Assembly: GCA_945643635.1 (NCBI GenBank)
Contig: CALZFC010000160.1
Span: forward strand, 186,001 to 250,000
DNA length: 64,000 nt
Direction: 5' to 3'
Source: Allodiplogaster sudhausi
Lineage: Eukaryota; Nematoda; Chromadorea; Rhabditida; Diplogasteridae
Under the pieces are notes generated by a model, which was given only the letters and a program-made list of their open reading frames with translations, made no database searches and was not told the DNA's origin. The position numbers and the translations under genes are program-made. Positions 41,801 through 54,406 of the stretch are shown here, piece after piece (the stretch's first letter is position 1; every line of letters begins with the position of its first letter).

Positions 41801-44800
41801 ATACCTATCACGACTTGGCCAGAACATGTCAAAATGTGAATTTGTCTAAAATTGACCATATCTTTTTTTGTCTAACATTGACCATATCTTTTTTTCTGAT
41901 GATTCAAAGTGGTCCGAATTGTATTTAAACGAACCGTCTTGACGAGATCTAACTATGCATACCTTCACTAGTAGAATACCTATCATGACTTGGCCAGAAC
42001 ATGTCAAAATGTGATTATGTCTAAAATTGTCAATATCTTTTTGTTGTCTAAAATTGACCATATCTTTTTTTCTGATGATTCAAAGTGGTTCGAATTGTAT
42101 TTAAACGAACCGTCTTGACGAGATCTAACTATACATACCTTCACTAGTAGAATACCTATCACGACTTGGCCAGAACATGTCAAAATGTGAATTTGTCTAA
42201 AATTGACCATATCTTTTTTTGTCTAACATTGACCATATCTTTTTTCTGATGATTCAAAGTGGTCCGAATTGTATTTAAACGAACCGTCTTGACGAGATCT
42301 AACTATAAATACCTTCACTAGTAGAATACCTATCACGACTTGGCCAGAACATGTCAAAATGTGAATTTGTCTAAAATTGACCATATCTTTTTTTTGTCTA
42401 ACATTGACCATATCTTTTTTCTGATGATTCAAAGTGGTCCGAATTGTATTTAAACGAACCGTCTTGACGAGATCTAACTGTAAATACCTTCACTAGTAGA
42501 AGAATACCTATCACGACTTGGCCAGAACATGTCAAAATGTGAATTTGTCTAAAATTGACCATATCTTTTTTTTGTCTAACATTGACCATATCTTTTTTTC
42601 TGATGATTCAAAGTGGTTCGAATTGTATTTAAACGAACCGTCTTGACGAGATCTAACTATGCATACCTTCACTAGTAGAAGAATACCTATCATGACTTGG
42701 CCAGAACATGTCAAAATGTGATTATGTCTAAAATTGTCAATATCTTTTTGTTGTCTAAAATTGACCATATCTTTTTTTCTGATGATTCAAAGTGGTTCGA
42801 ATTGTATTTAAACGAACCGTCTTGACGAGATCTAACTATACATACCTTCACTAGTAGAATACCTATCACGACTTGGCCAGAACATGTCAAAATGTGAATT
42901 TGTCTAAAATTGACCATATCTTTTTTTGTCTAACATTGACCATATCTTTTTTCTGATGATTCAAAGTGGTCCGAATTGTATTTAAACGAACCGTCTTGAC
43001 GAGATCAAACTGTAAATACCTTCACTAGTAGAATACCTATCACGACTTGGCCAGAACATGTCAAAATGTGAATTTGTCTAAAATTGACCATATCTTTTTT
43101 TTTTCTAACATTGACCATATCTTTTTTCTGATGATTCAAAGTGGTCCGAATTGTATTTAAACGAACCGTCTTGACGAGATCTAACTATGCATACCTTCAC
43201 TAGTAGAATACCTATCATGACTTGGCCAGAACATGTCAAAATGTGATTATGTCTAAAATTGTCAATATCTTTTTGTTGTCTAACATTGACCATATCTTTT
43301 TTTCTGATGATTCAAAGTGGTTCGAATTGTATTTAAACGAACCGTCTTGACGAGATCTAACTGTAAATACCTTCACTAGTAGAATACCTATCACGACTTG
43401 GCCAGAACATGTCAAAATGTGAATTTGTCTAAAATTGACCATATCTTTTTTTGTCTAACATTGACCATATCTTTTTTTCTGATGATTCAAAGTGGTCCGA
43501 ATTGTATTTAAACGAACCGTCTTGACGAGATCTAACTATGCATACCTTCACTAGTAGAATACCTATCATGACTTGGCCAGAACATGTCAAAATGTGATTA
43601 TGTCTAAAATTGTCAATATCTTTTTGTTGTCTAAAATTGACCATATCTTTTTTTCTGATGATTCAAAGTGGTTCGAATTGTATTTAAACGAACCGTCTTG
43701 ACGAGATCTAACTATACATACCTTCACTAGTAGAATACCTATCACGACTTGGCCAGAACATGTCAAAATGTGAATTTGTCTAAAATTGACCATATCTTTT
43801 TTTGTCTAACATTGACCATATCTTTTTTCTGATGATTCAAAGTGGTCCGAATTGTATTTAAACGAACCGTCTTGACGAGATCAAACTGTAAATACCTTCA
43901 CTAGTAGAATACCTATCACGACTTGGCCAGAACATGTCAAAATGTGAATTTGTCTAAAATTGACCATATCTTTTTTTTGTCTAACATTGACCATATCTTT
44001 TTTCTGATGATTCAAAGTGGTCCGAATTGTATTTAAACGAACCGTCTTGACGAGATCAAACTGTAAATACCTTCACTAGTAGAATACCTATCACGACTTG
44101 GCCAGAACATGTCAAAATGTGAATTTGTCTAAAATTGACCATATCTTTTTTTTTGTCTAACATTGACCATATCTTTTTTCTGATGATTCAAAGTGGTCCG
44201 AATTGTATTTAAACGAACCGTCTTGACGAGATCTAACTATGCATACCTTCACTAGTAGAATACCTATCATGACTTGGCCAGAACATGTCAAAATGTGATT
44301 ATGTCTAAAATTGTCAATATCTTTTTGTTGTCTAACATTGACCATATCTTTTTTTCTGATGATTCAAAGTGGTTCGAATTGTATTTAAACGAACCGTCTT
44401 GACGAGATCTAACTATAATACCTTCACTAGTAGAATACCTATCACGACTTGGCCAGAACATGTCAAAATGTGAATTTGTCTAAAATTGACCATATCTTTT
44501 TTTGTCTAACATTGACCATATCTTTTTTTCTGATGATTCAAAGTGGTCCGAATTGTATTTAAACGAACCGTCTTGACGAGATCTAACTATGCATACCTTC
44601 ACTAGTAGAATACCTATCATGACTTGGCCAGAACATGTCAAAATGTGATTATGTCTAAAATTGTCAATATCTTTTTGTTGTCTAAAATTGACCATATCTT
44701 TTTTTCTGATGATTCAAAGTGGTTCGAATTGTATTTAAACGAACCGTCTTGACGAGATCTAACTATACATACCTTCACTAGTAGAATACCTATCACGACT

Positions 44801-44850
44801 TGGCCAGAACATGTCAAAATGTGAATTTGTCTAAAATTGACCATATCTTT
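38886..44850. repeat. 9-monomer higher-order repeat (~1.58 kb), flanked by 6-monomer units
   Basis: A four-monomer module (long T-tract, tatgcat/catgac monomer, then ggttcg monomer with tataaat or tgtaaat, then ggtccg/tatgcat) starts near 38886, 39938, 41522, 43105 and 44157. Steps are 1,052, 1,584, 1,583 and 1,052 bp, that is 6, 9, 9 and 6 monomers. The 9-mers contain an inserted run with gaa-triplet monomers (about 40814-41330 and 42398-42917) that the 6-mers lack. This suggests that 6- and 9-mers interconvert by gain or loss of three monomers. A one-base loss (taactataatacc) marks the unit near 44413. Confidence 0.78.
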
Positions 44851-45030
44851 TTTTGTCTAACATTGACCATATCTTTTTTCTGATGATTCAAAGTGGTCCG
44901 AATTGTATTTAAACGAACCGTCTTGACGAGATCAAACTGTAAATACCTTCACTAGTAGAATACCTATCACGACTTGGCCAGAACATGTCAAAATGTGAAT
45001 TTGTCTAAAATTGACCATATCTTTTTTTTT

Positions 45031-46610
45031 CTAACATTGACCATATCTTTTTTCTGATGATTCAAAGTGGTCCGAATTGTATTTAAACGAACCGTCTTGA
45101 CGAGATCTAACTATGCATACCTTCACTAGTAGAATACCTATCATGACTTGGCCAGAACATGTCAAAATGTGATTATGTCTAAAATTGTCAATATCTTTTT
45201 GTTGTCTAAAATTGACCATATCTTTTTTTCTGATGATTCAAAGTGGTTCGAATTGTATTTAAACGAACCGTCTTGACGAGATCTAACTATGCATACCTTC
45301 ACTAGTAGAAGAATACCTATCATGACTTGGCCAGAACATGTCAAAATGTGATTATGTCTAAAATTGTCAATATCTTTTTGTTGTCTAAAATTGACCATAT
45401 CTTTTTTTCTGATGATTCAAAGTGGTTCGAATTGTATTTAAACGAACCGTCTTGACGAGATCTAACTATACATACCTTCACTAGTAGAATACCTATCACG
45501 ACTTGGCCAGAACATGTCAAAATGTGAATTTGTCTAAAATTGACCATATCTTTTTTTGTCTAACATTGACCATATCTTTTTTCTGATGATTCAAAGTGGT
45601 CCGAATTGTATTTAAACGAACCGTCTTGACGAGATCAAACTGTAAATACCTTCACTAGTAGAATACCTATCACGACTTGGCCAGAACATGTCAAAATGTG
45701 AATTTGTCTAAAATTGACCATATCTTTTTTTTTGTCTAACATTGACCATATCTTTTTTCTGATGATTCAAAGTGGTCCGAATTGTATTTAAACGAACCGT
45801 CTTGACGAGATCTAACTATGCATACCTTCACTAGTAGAATACCTATCATGACTTGGCCAGAACATGTCAAAATGTGATTATGTCTAAAATTGTCAATATC
45901 TTTTTGTTGTCTAAAATTGACCATATCTTTTTTTCTGATGATTCAAAGTGGTTCGAATTGTATTTAAACGAACCGTCTTGACGAGATCTAACTATGCATA
46001 CCTTCACTAGTAGAAGAATACCTATCATGACTTGGCCAGAACATGTCAAAATGTGATTATGTCTAAAATTGTCAATATCTTTTTGTTGTCTAAAATTGAC
46101 CATATCTTTTTTTCTGATGATTCAAAGTGGTTCGAATTGTATTTAAACGAACCGTCTTGACGAGATCTAACTATACATACCTTCACTAGTAGAATACCTA
46201 TCACGACTTGGCCAGAACATGTCAAAATGTGAATTTGTCTAAAATTGACCATATCTTTTTTTGTCTAACATTGACCATATCTTTTTTCTGATGATTCAAA
46301 GTGGTCCGAATTGTATTTAAACGAACCGTCTTGACGAGATCAAACTGTAAATACCTTCACTAGTAGAATACCTATCACGACTTGGCCAGAACATGTCAAA
46401 ATGTGAATTTGTCTAAAATTGACCATATCTTTTTTTTTCTAACATTGACCATATCTTTTTTCTGATGATTCAAAGTGGTCCGAATTGTATTTAAACGAAC
46501 CGTCTTGACGAGATCTAACTATGCATACCTTCACTAGTAGAATACCTATCATGACTTGGCCAGAACATGTCAAAATGTGATTATGTCTAAAATTGTCAAT
46601 ATCTTTTTGT
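45031..46610. repeat. 4-monomer higher-order repeat (~705 bp), about 2.2 copies
   Basis: Variant order at 45031, 45162 and 45341 recurs at 45736, 45867 and 46046 (705 bp) and begins again near 46439 (703 bp). BglII-less monomers at about 44931, 45633 and 46340 punctuate the units. Each unit is a BglII-less monomer with a long T-tract, a tatgcat/catgac monomer, a gaa-triplet monomer and a tatacat/cacgac monomer. Confidence 0.78.
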
Positions 46611-48230
46611 TGTCTAAAATTGACCATATCTTTTTTCTGATGATTCAAAGTGGTTCGAATTGTATTTAAACGAACCGTCTTGACGAGATCTAACTATGCA
46701 TACCTTCACTAGTAGAATACCTATCATGACTTGGCCAGAACATGTCAAAATGTGATTATGTCTAAAATTGTCAATATCTTTTTGTTGTCTAAAATTGACC
46801 ATATCTTTTTTTCTGATGATTCAAAGTGGTTCGAATTGTATTTAAACGAACCGTCTTGACGAGATCTAACTATACATACCTTCACTAGTAGAATACCTAT
46901 CACGACTTGGCCAGAACATGTCAAAATGTGAATTTGTCTAAAATTGACCATATCTTTTTTTGTCTAACATTGACCATATCTTTTTTCTGATGATTCAAAG
47001 TGGTCCGAATTGTATTTAAACGAACCGTCTTGACGAGATCTAACTGTAAATACCTTCACTAGTAGAATACCTATCACGACTTGGCCAGAACATGTCAAAA
47101 TGTGAATTTGTCTAAAATTGACCATATCTTTTTTTTGTCTAACATTGACCATATCTTTTTTCTGATGATTCAAAGTGGTCCGAATTGTATTTAAACGAAC
47201 CGTCTTGACGAGATCTAACTATGCATACCTTCACTAGTAGAATACCTATCATGACTTGGCCAGAACATGTCAAAATGTGATTATGTCTAAAATTGTCAAT
47301 ATCTTTTTGTTGTCTAAAATTGACCATATCTTTTTTTCTGATGATTCAAAGTGGTTCGAATTGTATTTAAACGAACCGTCTTGACGAGATCTAACTATGC
47401 ATACCTTCACTAGTAGAAGAATACCTATCATGACTTGGCCAGAACATGTCAAAATGTGATTATGTCTAAAATTGTCAATATCTTTTTGTTGTCTAAAATT
47501 GACCATATCTTTTTTTCTGATGATTCAAAGTGGTTCGAATTGTATTTAAACGAACCGTCTTGACGAGATCTAACTATACATACCTTCACTAGTAGAATAC
47601 CTATCACGACTTGGCCAGAACATGTCAAAATGTGAATTTGTCTAAAATTGACCATATCTTTTTTTGTCTAACATTGACCATATCTTTTTTCTGATGATTC
47701 AAAGTGGTCCGAATTGTATTTAAACGAACCGTCTTGACGAGATCTAACTATAAATACCTTCACTAGTAGAATACCTATCACGACTTGGCCAGAACATGTC
47801 AAAATGTGAATTTGTCTAAAATTGACCATATCTTTTTTTTGTCTAACATTGACCATATCTTTTTTCTGATGATTCAAAGTGGTCCGAATTGTATTTAAAC
47901 GAACCGTCTTGACGAGATCTAACTATGCATACCTTCACTAGTAGAAGAATACCTATCATGACTTGGCCAGAACATGTCAAAATGTGATTATGTCTAAAAT
48001 TGTCAATATCTTTTTGTTGTCTAAAATTGACCATATCTTTTTTCTGATGATTCAAAGTGGTCCGAATTGTATTTAAACGAACCGTCTTGACGAGATCTAA
48101 CTGTAAATACCTTCACTAGTAGAATACCTATCACGACTTGGCCAGAACATGTCAAAATGTGAATTTGTCTAAAATTGACCATATCTTTTTTTTGTCTAAC
48201 ATTGACCATATCTTTTTTCTGATGATTCAA
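46611..48230. repeat. Mosaic segment before the large duplication
   Basis: About nine monomers with mixed order. T6 tracts before ctgatg in otherwise type 2 contexts (about 46630 and 48040) make local hybrids. The segment ends at the left break of the 6-kb duplication, which falls in the ggtccg/ggttcg position of the monomer near 48230. Confidence 0.6.
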
Positions 48231-51200
48231 AGTGGTCCGAATTGTATTTAAACGAACCGTCTTGACGAGATCTAACTATGCATACCTTCACTAGTAGAAG
48301 AATACCTATCATGACTTGGCCAGAACATGTCAAAATGTGATTATGTCTAAAATTGTCAATATCTTTTTGTTGTCTAAAATTGACCATATCTTTTTTTCTG
48401 ATGATTCAAAGTGGTCCGAATTGTATTTAAACGAACCGTCTTGACGAGATCTAACTATGCATACCTTCACTAGTAGAATACCTATCATGACTTGGCCAGA
48501 ACATGTCAAAATGTGATTATGTCTAAAATTGTCAATATCTTTTTGTTGTCTAAAATTGACCATATCTTTTTTTCTGATGATTCAAAGTGGTTCGAATTGT
48601 ATTTAAACGAACCGTCTTGACGAGATCTAACTATGCATACCTTCACTAGTAGAAGAATACCTATCATGACTTGGCCAGAACATGTCAAAATGTGATTATG
48701 TCTAAAATTGTCAATATCTTTTTGTTGTCTAAAATTGACCATATCTTTTTTTCTGATGATTCAAAGTGGTTCGAATTGTATTTAAACGAACCGTCTTGAC
48801 GAGATCTAACTATACATACCTTCACTAGTAGAATACCTATCACGACTTGGCCAGAACATGTCAAAATGTGAATTTGTCTAAAATTGACCATATCTTTTTT
48901 TGTCTAACATTGACCATATCTTTTTTCTGATGATTCAAAGTGGTCCGAATTGTATTTAAACGAACCGTCTTGACGAGATCTAACTATAAATACCTTCACT
49001 AGTAGAATACCTATCATGACTTGGCCAGAACATGTCAAAATGTGATTATGTCTAAAATTGTCAATATCTTTTTGTTGTCTAAAATTGACCATATCTTTTT
49101 TCTGATGATTCAAAGTGGTTCGAATTGTATTTAAACGAACCGTCTTGACGAGATCTAACTATACATACCTTCACTAGTAGAATACCTATCACGACTTGGC
49201 CAGAACATGTCAAAATGTGAATTTGTCTAAAATTGACCATATCTTTTTTTGTCTAACATTGACCATATCTTTTTTCTGATGATTCAAAGTGGTCCGAATT
49301 GTATTTAAACGAACCGTCTTGACGAGATCAAACTGTAAATACCTTCACTAGTAGAATACCTATCACGACTTGGCCAGAACATGTCAAAATGTGAATTTGT
49401 CTAAAATTGACCATATCTTTTTTTTGTCTAACATTGACCATATCTTTTTTCTGATGATTCAAAGTGGTCCGAATTGTATTTAAACGAACCGTCTTGACGA
49501 GATCTAACTATGCATACCTTCACTAGTAGAAGAATACCTATCATGACTTGGCCAGAACATGTCAAAATGTGATTATGTCTAAAATTGTCAATATCTTTTT
49601 GTTGTCTAACATTGACCATATCTTTTTTCTGATGATTCAAAGTGGTCCGAATTGTATTTAAACGAACCGTCTTGACGAGATCTAACTGTAAATACCTTCA
49701 CTAGTAGAAGAATACCTATCACGACTTGGCCAGAACATGTCAAAATGTGAATTTGTCTAAAATTGACCATATCTTTTTTTTGTCTAACATTGACCATATC
49801 TTTTTTTCTGATGATTCAAAGTGGTCCGAATTGTATTTAAACGAACCGTCTTGACGAGATCTAACTATGCATACCTTCACTAGTAGAATACCTATCATGA
49901 CTTGGCCAGAACATGTCAAAATGTGATTATGTCTAAAATTGTCAATATCTTTTTGTTGTCTAAAATTGACCATATCTTTTTTCTGATGATTCAAAGTGGT
50001 TCGAATTGTATTTAAACGAACCGTCTTGACGAGATCTAACTATGCATACCTTCACTAGTAGAAGAATACCTATCATGACTTGGCCAGAACATGTCAAAAT
50101 GTGATTATGTCTAAAATTGTCAATATCTTTTTGTTGTCTAAAATTGACCATATCTTTTTTCTGATGATTCAAAGTGGTTCGAATTGTATTTAAACGAACC
50201 GTCTTGACGAGATCTAACTATGCATACCTTCACTAGTAGAAGAATACCTATCATGACTTGGCCAGAACATGTCAAAATGTGATTATGTCTAAAATTGTCA
50301 ATATCTTTTTGTTGTCTAAAATTGACCATATCTTTTTTTCTGATGATTCAAAGTGGTTCGAATTGTATTTAAACGAACCGTCTTGACGAGATCTAACTAT
50401 ACATACCTTCACTAGTAGAATACCTATCACGACTTGGCCAGAACATGTCAAAATGTGAATTTGTCTAAAATTGACCATATCTTTTTTTGTCTAACATTGA
50501 CCATATCTTTTTTCTGATGATTCAAAGTGGTCCGAATTGTATTTAAACGAACCGTCTTGACGAGATCTAACTGTAAATACCTTCACTAGTAGAATACCTA
50601 TCACGACTTGGCCAGAACATGTCAAAATGTGAATTTGTCTAAAATTGACCATATCTTTTTTTTGTCTAACATTGACCATATCTTTTTTCTGATGATTCAA
50701 AGTGGTCCGAATTGTATTTAAACGAACCGTCTTGACGAGATCTAACTATGCATACCTTCACTAGTAGAAGAATACCTATCATGACTTGGCCAGAACATGT
50801 CAAAATGTGATTATGTCTAAAATTGTCAATATCTTTTTGTTGTCTAAAATTGACCATATCTTTTTTTCTGATGATTCAAAGTGGTCCGAATTGTATTTAA
50901 ACGAACCGTCTTGACGAGATCTAACTATAAATACCTTCACTAGTAGAATACCTATCACGACTTGGCCAGAACATGTCAAAATGTGAATTTGTCTAAAATT
51001 GACCATATCTTTTTTTGTCTAACATTGACCATATCTTTTTTCTGATGATTCAAAGTGGTCCGAATTGTATTTAAACGAACCGTCTTGACGAGATCTAACT
51101 ATGCATACCTTCACTAGTAGAATACCTATCATGACTTGGCCAGAACATGTCAAAATGTGATTATGTCTAAAATTGTCAATATCTTTTTGTTGTCTAAAAT

Positions 51201-54200
51201 TGACCATATCTTTTTTTCTGATGATTCAAAGTGGTTCGAATTGTATTTAAACGAACCGTCTTGACGAGATCTAACTATGCATACCTTCACTAGTAGAAGA
51301 ATACCTATCATGACTTGGCCAGAACATGTCAAAATGTGATTATGTCTAAAATTGTCAATATCTTTTTGTTGTCTAAAATTGACCATATCTTTTTTTCTGA
51401 TGATTCAAAGTGGTTCGAATTGTATTTAAACGAACCGTCTTGACGAGATCTAACTATGCATACCTTCACTAGTAGAAGAATACCTATCATGACTTGGCCA
51501 GAACATGTCAAAATGTGATTATGTCTAAAATTGTCAATATCTTTTTGTTGTCTAAAATTGACCATATCTTTTTTTCTGATGATTCAAAGTGGTTCGAATT
51601 GTATTTAAACGAACCGTCTTGACGAGATCTAACTATACATACCTTCACTAGTAGAATACCTATCACGACTTGGCCAGAACATGTCAAAATGTGAATTTGT
51701 CTAAAATTGACCATATCTTTTTTTGTCTAACATTGACCATATCTTTTTTCTGATGATTCAAAGTGGTCCGAATTGTATTTAAACGAACCGTCTTGACGAG
51801 ATCAAACTGTAAATACCTTCACTAGTAGAATACCTATCACGACTTGGCCAGAACATGTCAAAATGTGAATTTGTCTAAAATTGACCATATCTTTTTTTTT
51901 GTCTAACATTGACCATATCTTTTTTCTGATGATTCAAAGTGGTCCGAATTGTATTTAAACGAACCGTCTTGACGAGATCTAACTATGCATACCTTCACTA
52001 GTAGAAGAATACCTATCATGACTTGGCCAGAACATGTCAAAATGTGATTATGTCTAAAATTGTCAATATCTTTTTGTTGTCTAAAATTGACCATATCTTT
52101 TTTTCTGATGATTCAAAGTGGTTCGAATTGTATTTAAACGAACCGTCTTGACGAGATCTAACTATAAATACCTTCACTAGTAGAATACCTATCACGACTT
52201 GGCCAGAACATGTCAAAATGTGAATTTGTCTAAAATTGACCATATCTTTTTTTGTCTAACATTGACCATATCTTTTTTCTGATGATTCAAAGTGGTCCGA
52301 ATTGTATTTAAACGAACCGTCTTGACGAGATCTAACTATGCATACCTTCACTAGTAGAATACCTATCATGACTTGGCCAGAACATGTCAAAATGTGATTA
52401 TGTCTAAAATTGTCAATATCTTTTTGTTGTCTAAAATTGACCATATCTTTTTTTCTGATGATTCAAAGTGGTTCGAATTGTATTTAAACGAACCGTCTTG
52501 ACGAGATCTAACTATGCATACCTTCACTAGTAGAAGAATACCTATCATGACTTGGCCAGAACATGTCAAAATGTGATTATGTCTAAAATTGTCAATATCT
52601 TTTTGTTGTCTAAAATTGACCATATCTTTTTTTCTGATGATTCAAAGTGGTTCGAATTGTATTTAAACGAACCGTCTTGACGAGATCTAACTATACATAC
52701 CTTCACTAGTAGAATACCTATCACGACTTGGCCAGAACGTGTCAAAATGTGAATTTGTCTAAAATTGACCATATCTTTTTTTGTCTAACATTGACCATAT
52801 CTTTTTTCTGATGATTCAAAGTGGTCCGAATTGTATTTAAACGAACCGTCTTGACGAGATCAAACTGTAAATACCTTCACTAGTAGAATACCTATCACGA
52901 CTTGGCCAGAACATGTCAAAATGTGAATTTGTCTAAAATTGACCATATCTTTTTTTTGTCTAACATTGACCATATCTTTTTTCTGATGATTCAAAGTGGT
53001 CCGAATTGTATTTAAACGAACCGTCTTGACGAGATCTAACTATGCATACCTTCACTAGTAGAAGAATACCTATCATGACTTGGCCAGAACATGTCAAAAT
53101 GTGATTATGTCTAAAATTGTCAATATCTTTTTGTTGTCTAAAATTGACCATATCTTTTTTTCTGATGATTCAAAGTGGTCCGAATTGTATTTAAACGAAC
53201 CGTCTTGACGAGATCTAACTATGCATACCTTCACTAGTAGAATACCTATCATGACTTGGCCAGAACATGTCAAAATGTGATTATGTCTAAAATTGTCAAT
53301 ATCTTTTTGTTGTCTAAAATTGACCATATCTTTTTTTCTGATGATTCAAAGTGGTTCGAATTGTATTTAAACGAACCGTCTTGACGAGATCTAACTATAA
53401 ATACCTTCACTAGTAGAATACCTATCACGACTTGGCCAGAACATGTCAAAATGTGAATTTGTCTAAAATTGACCATATCTTTTTTTGTCTAACATTGACC
53501 ATATCTTTTTTCTGATGATTCAAAGTGGTCCGAATTGTATTTAAACGAACCGTCTTGACGAGATCTAACTATGCATACCTTCACTAGTAGAATACCTATC
53601 ATGACTTGGCCAGAACATGTCAAAATGTGATTATGTCTAAAATTGTCAATATCTTTTTGTTGTCTAAAATTGACCATATCTTTTTTTCTGATGATTCAAA
53701 GTGGTTCGAATTGTATTTAAACGAACCGTCTTGACGAGATCTAACTATGCATACCTTCACTAGTAGAAGAATACCTATCATGACTTGGCCAGAACATGTC
53801 AAAATGTGATTATGTCTAAAATTGTCAATATCTTTTTGTTGTCTAAAATTGACCATATCTTTTTTTCTGATGATTCAAAGTGGTTCGAATTGTATTTAAA
53901 CGAACCGTCTTGACGAGATCTAACTATGCATACCTTCACTAGTAGAAGAATACCTATCATGACTTGGCCAGAACATGTCAAAATGTGATTATGTCTAAAA
54001 TTGTCAATATCTTTTTGTTGTCTAAAATTGACCATATCTTTTTTTCTGATGATTCAAAGTGGTTCGAATTGTATTTAAACGAACCGTCTTGACGAGATCT
54101 AACTATACATACCTTCACTAGTAGAATACCTATCACGACTTGGCCAGAACATGTCAAAATGTGAATTTGTCTAAAATTGACCATATCTTTTTTTGTCTAA

Positions 54201-54272
54201 CATTGACCATATCTTTTTTCTGATGATTCAAAGTGGTCCGAATTGTATTTAAACGAACCGTCTTGACGAGAT
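48231..54272. repeat. Large duplicated segment, copy 1 (~6.04 kb, ~34 monomers)
   Basis: The monomer order and nearly all variants here match 54407-60443 at an offset that drifts from 6,176 to 6,172 bp. Shared rare combinations include tataaat with catgac (about 48985 and 55161), T6 followed by ggttcg in a catgac context, and gaacgtgtc at 52739 and 58911. Visible differences are few: the gaa triplet at about 49707, T-tract lengths near 49627 and 51895, gtgattatg (about 49925), agatctaac at about 50565 versus agatcaaac in copy 2, and tataaat versus tgtaaat near 50930 and 53397. Internally, sub-blocks recur every 1,233-1,237 bp (7 monomers), but with shifting composition. Confidence 0.88.
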
Positions 54273-54406
54273 CAAACTGTAAATACCTTCACTAGTAGAA
54301 TACCTATCATGACTTGGCCAGAACATGTCAAAATGTGATTTGTCTAAAATTGTCAATATCTTTTTGTTGTCTAAAATTGACCATATCTTTTTTTCTGATG
54401 ATTCAA
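54273..54406. repeat. Junction between the two 6-kb copies
   Basis: These 134 bp lie between the right edge of copy 1 (agatcaaac at about 54273, where copy 2 continues as agatctaactaaat) and the left edge of copy 2 (the ggttcg near 54412, where copy 1 has ggtccg). The stretch is itself satellite and contains the rare gtgatttgtc form with one base lost (about 54336-54345), seen only at four other places in the window (about 151, 3486, 56098, 63686). Confidence 0.75.
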
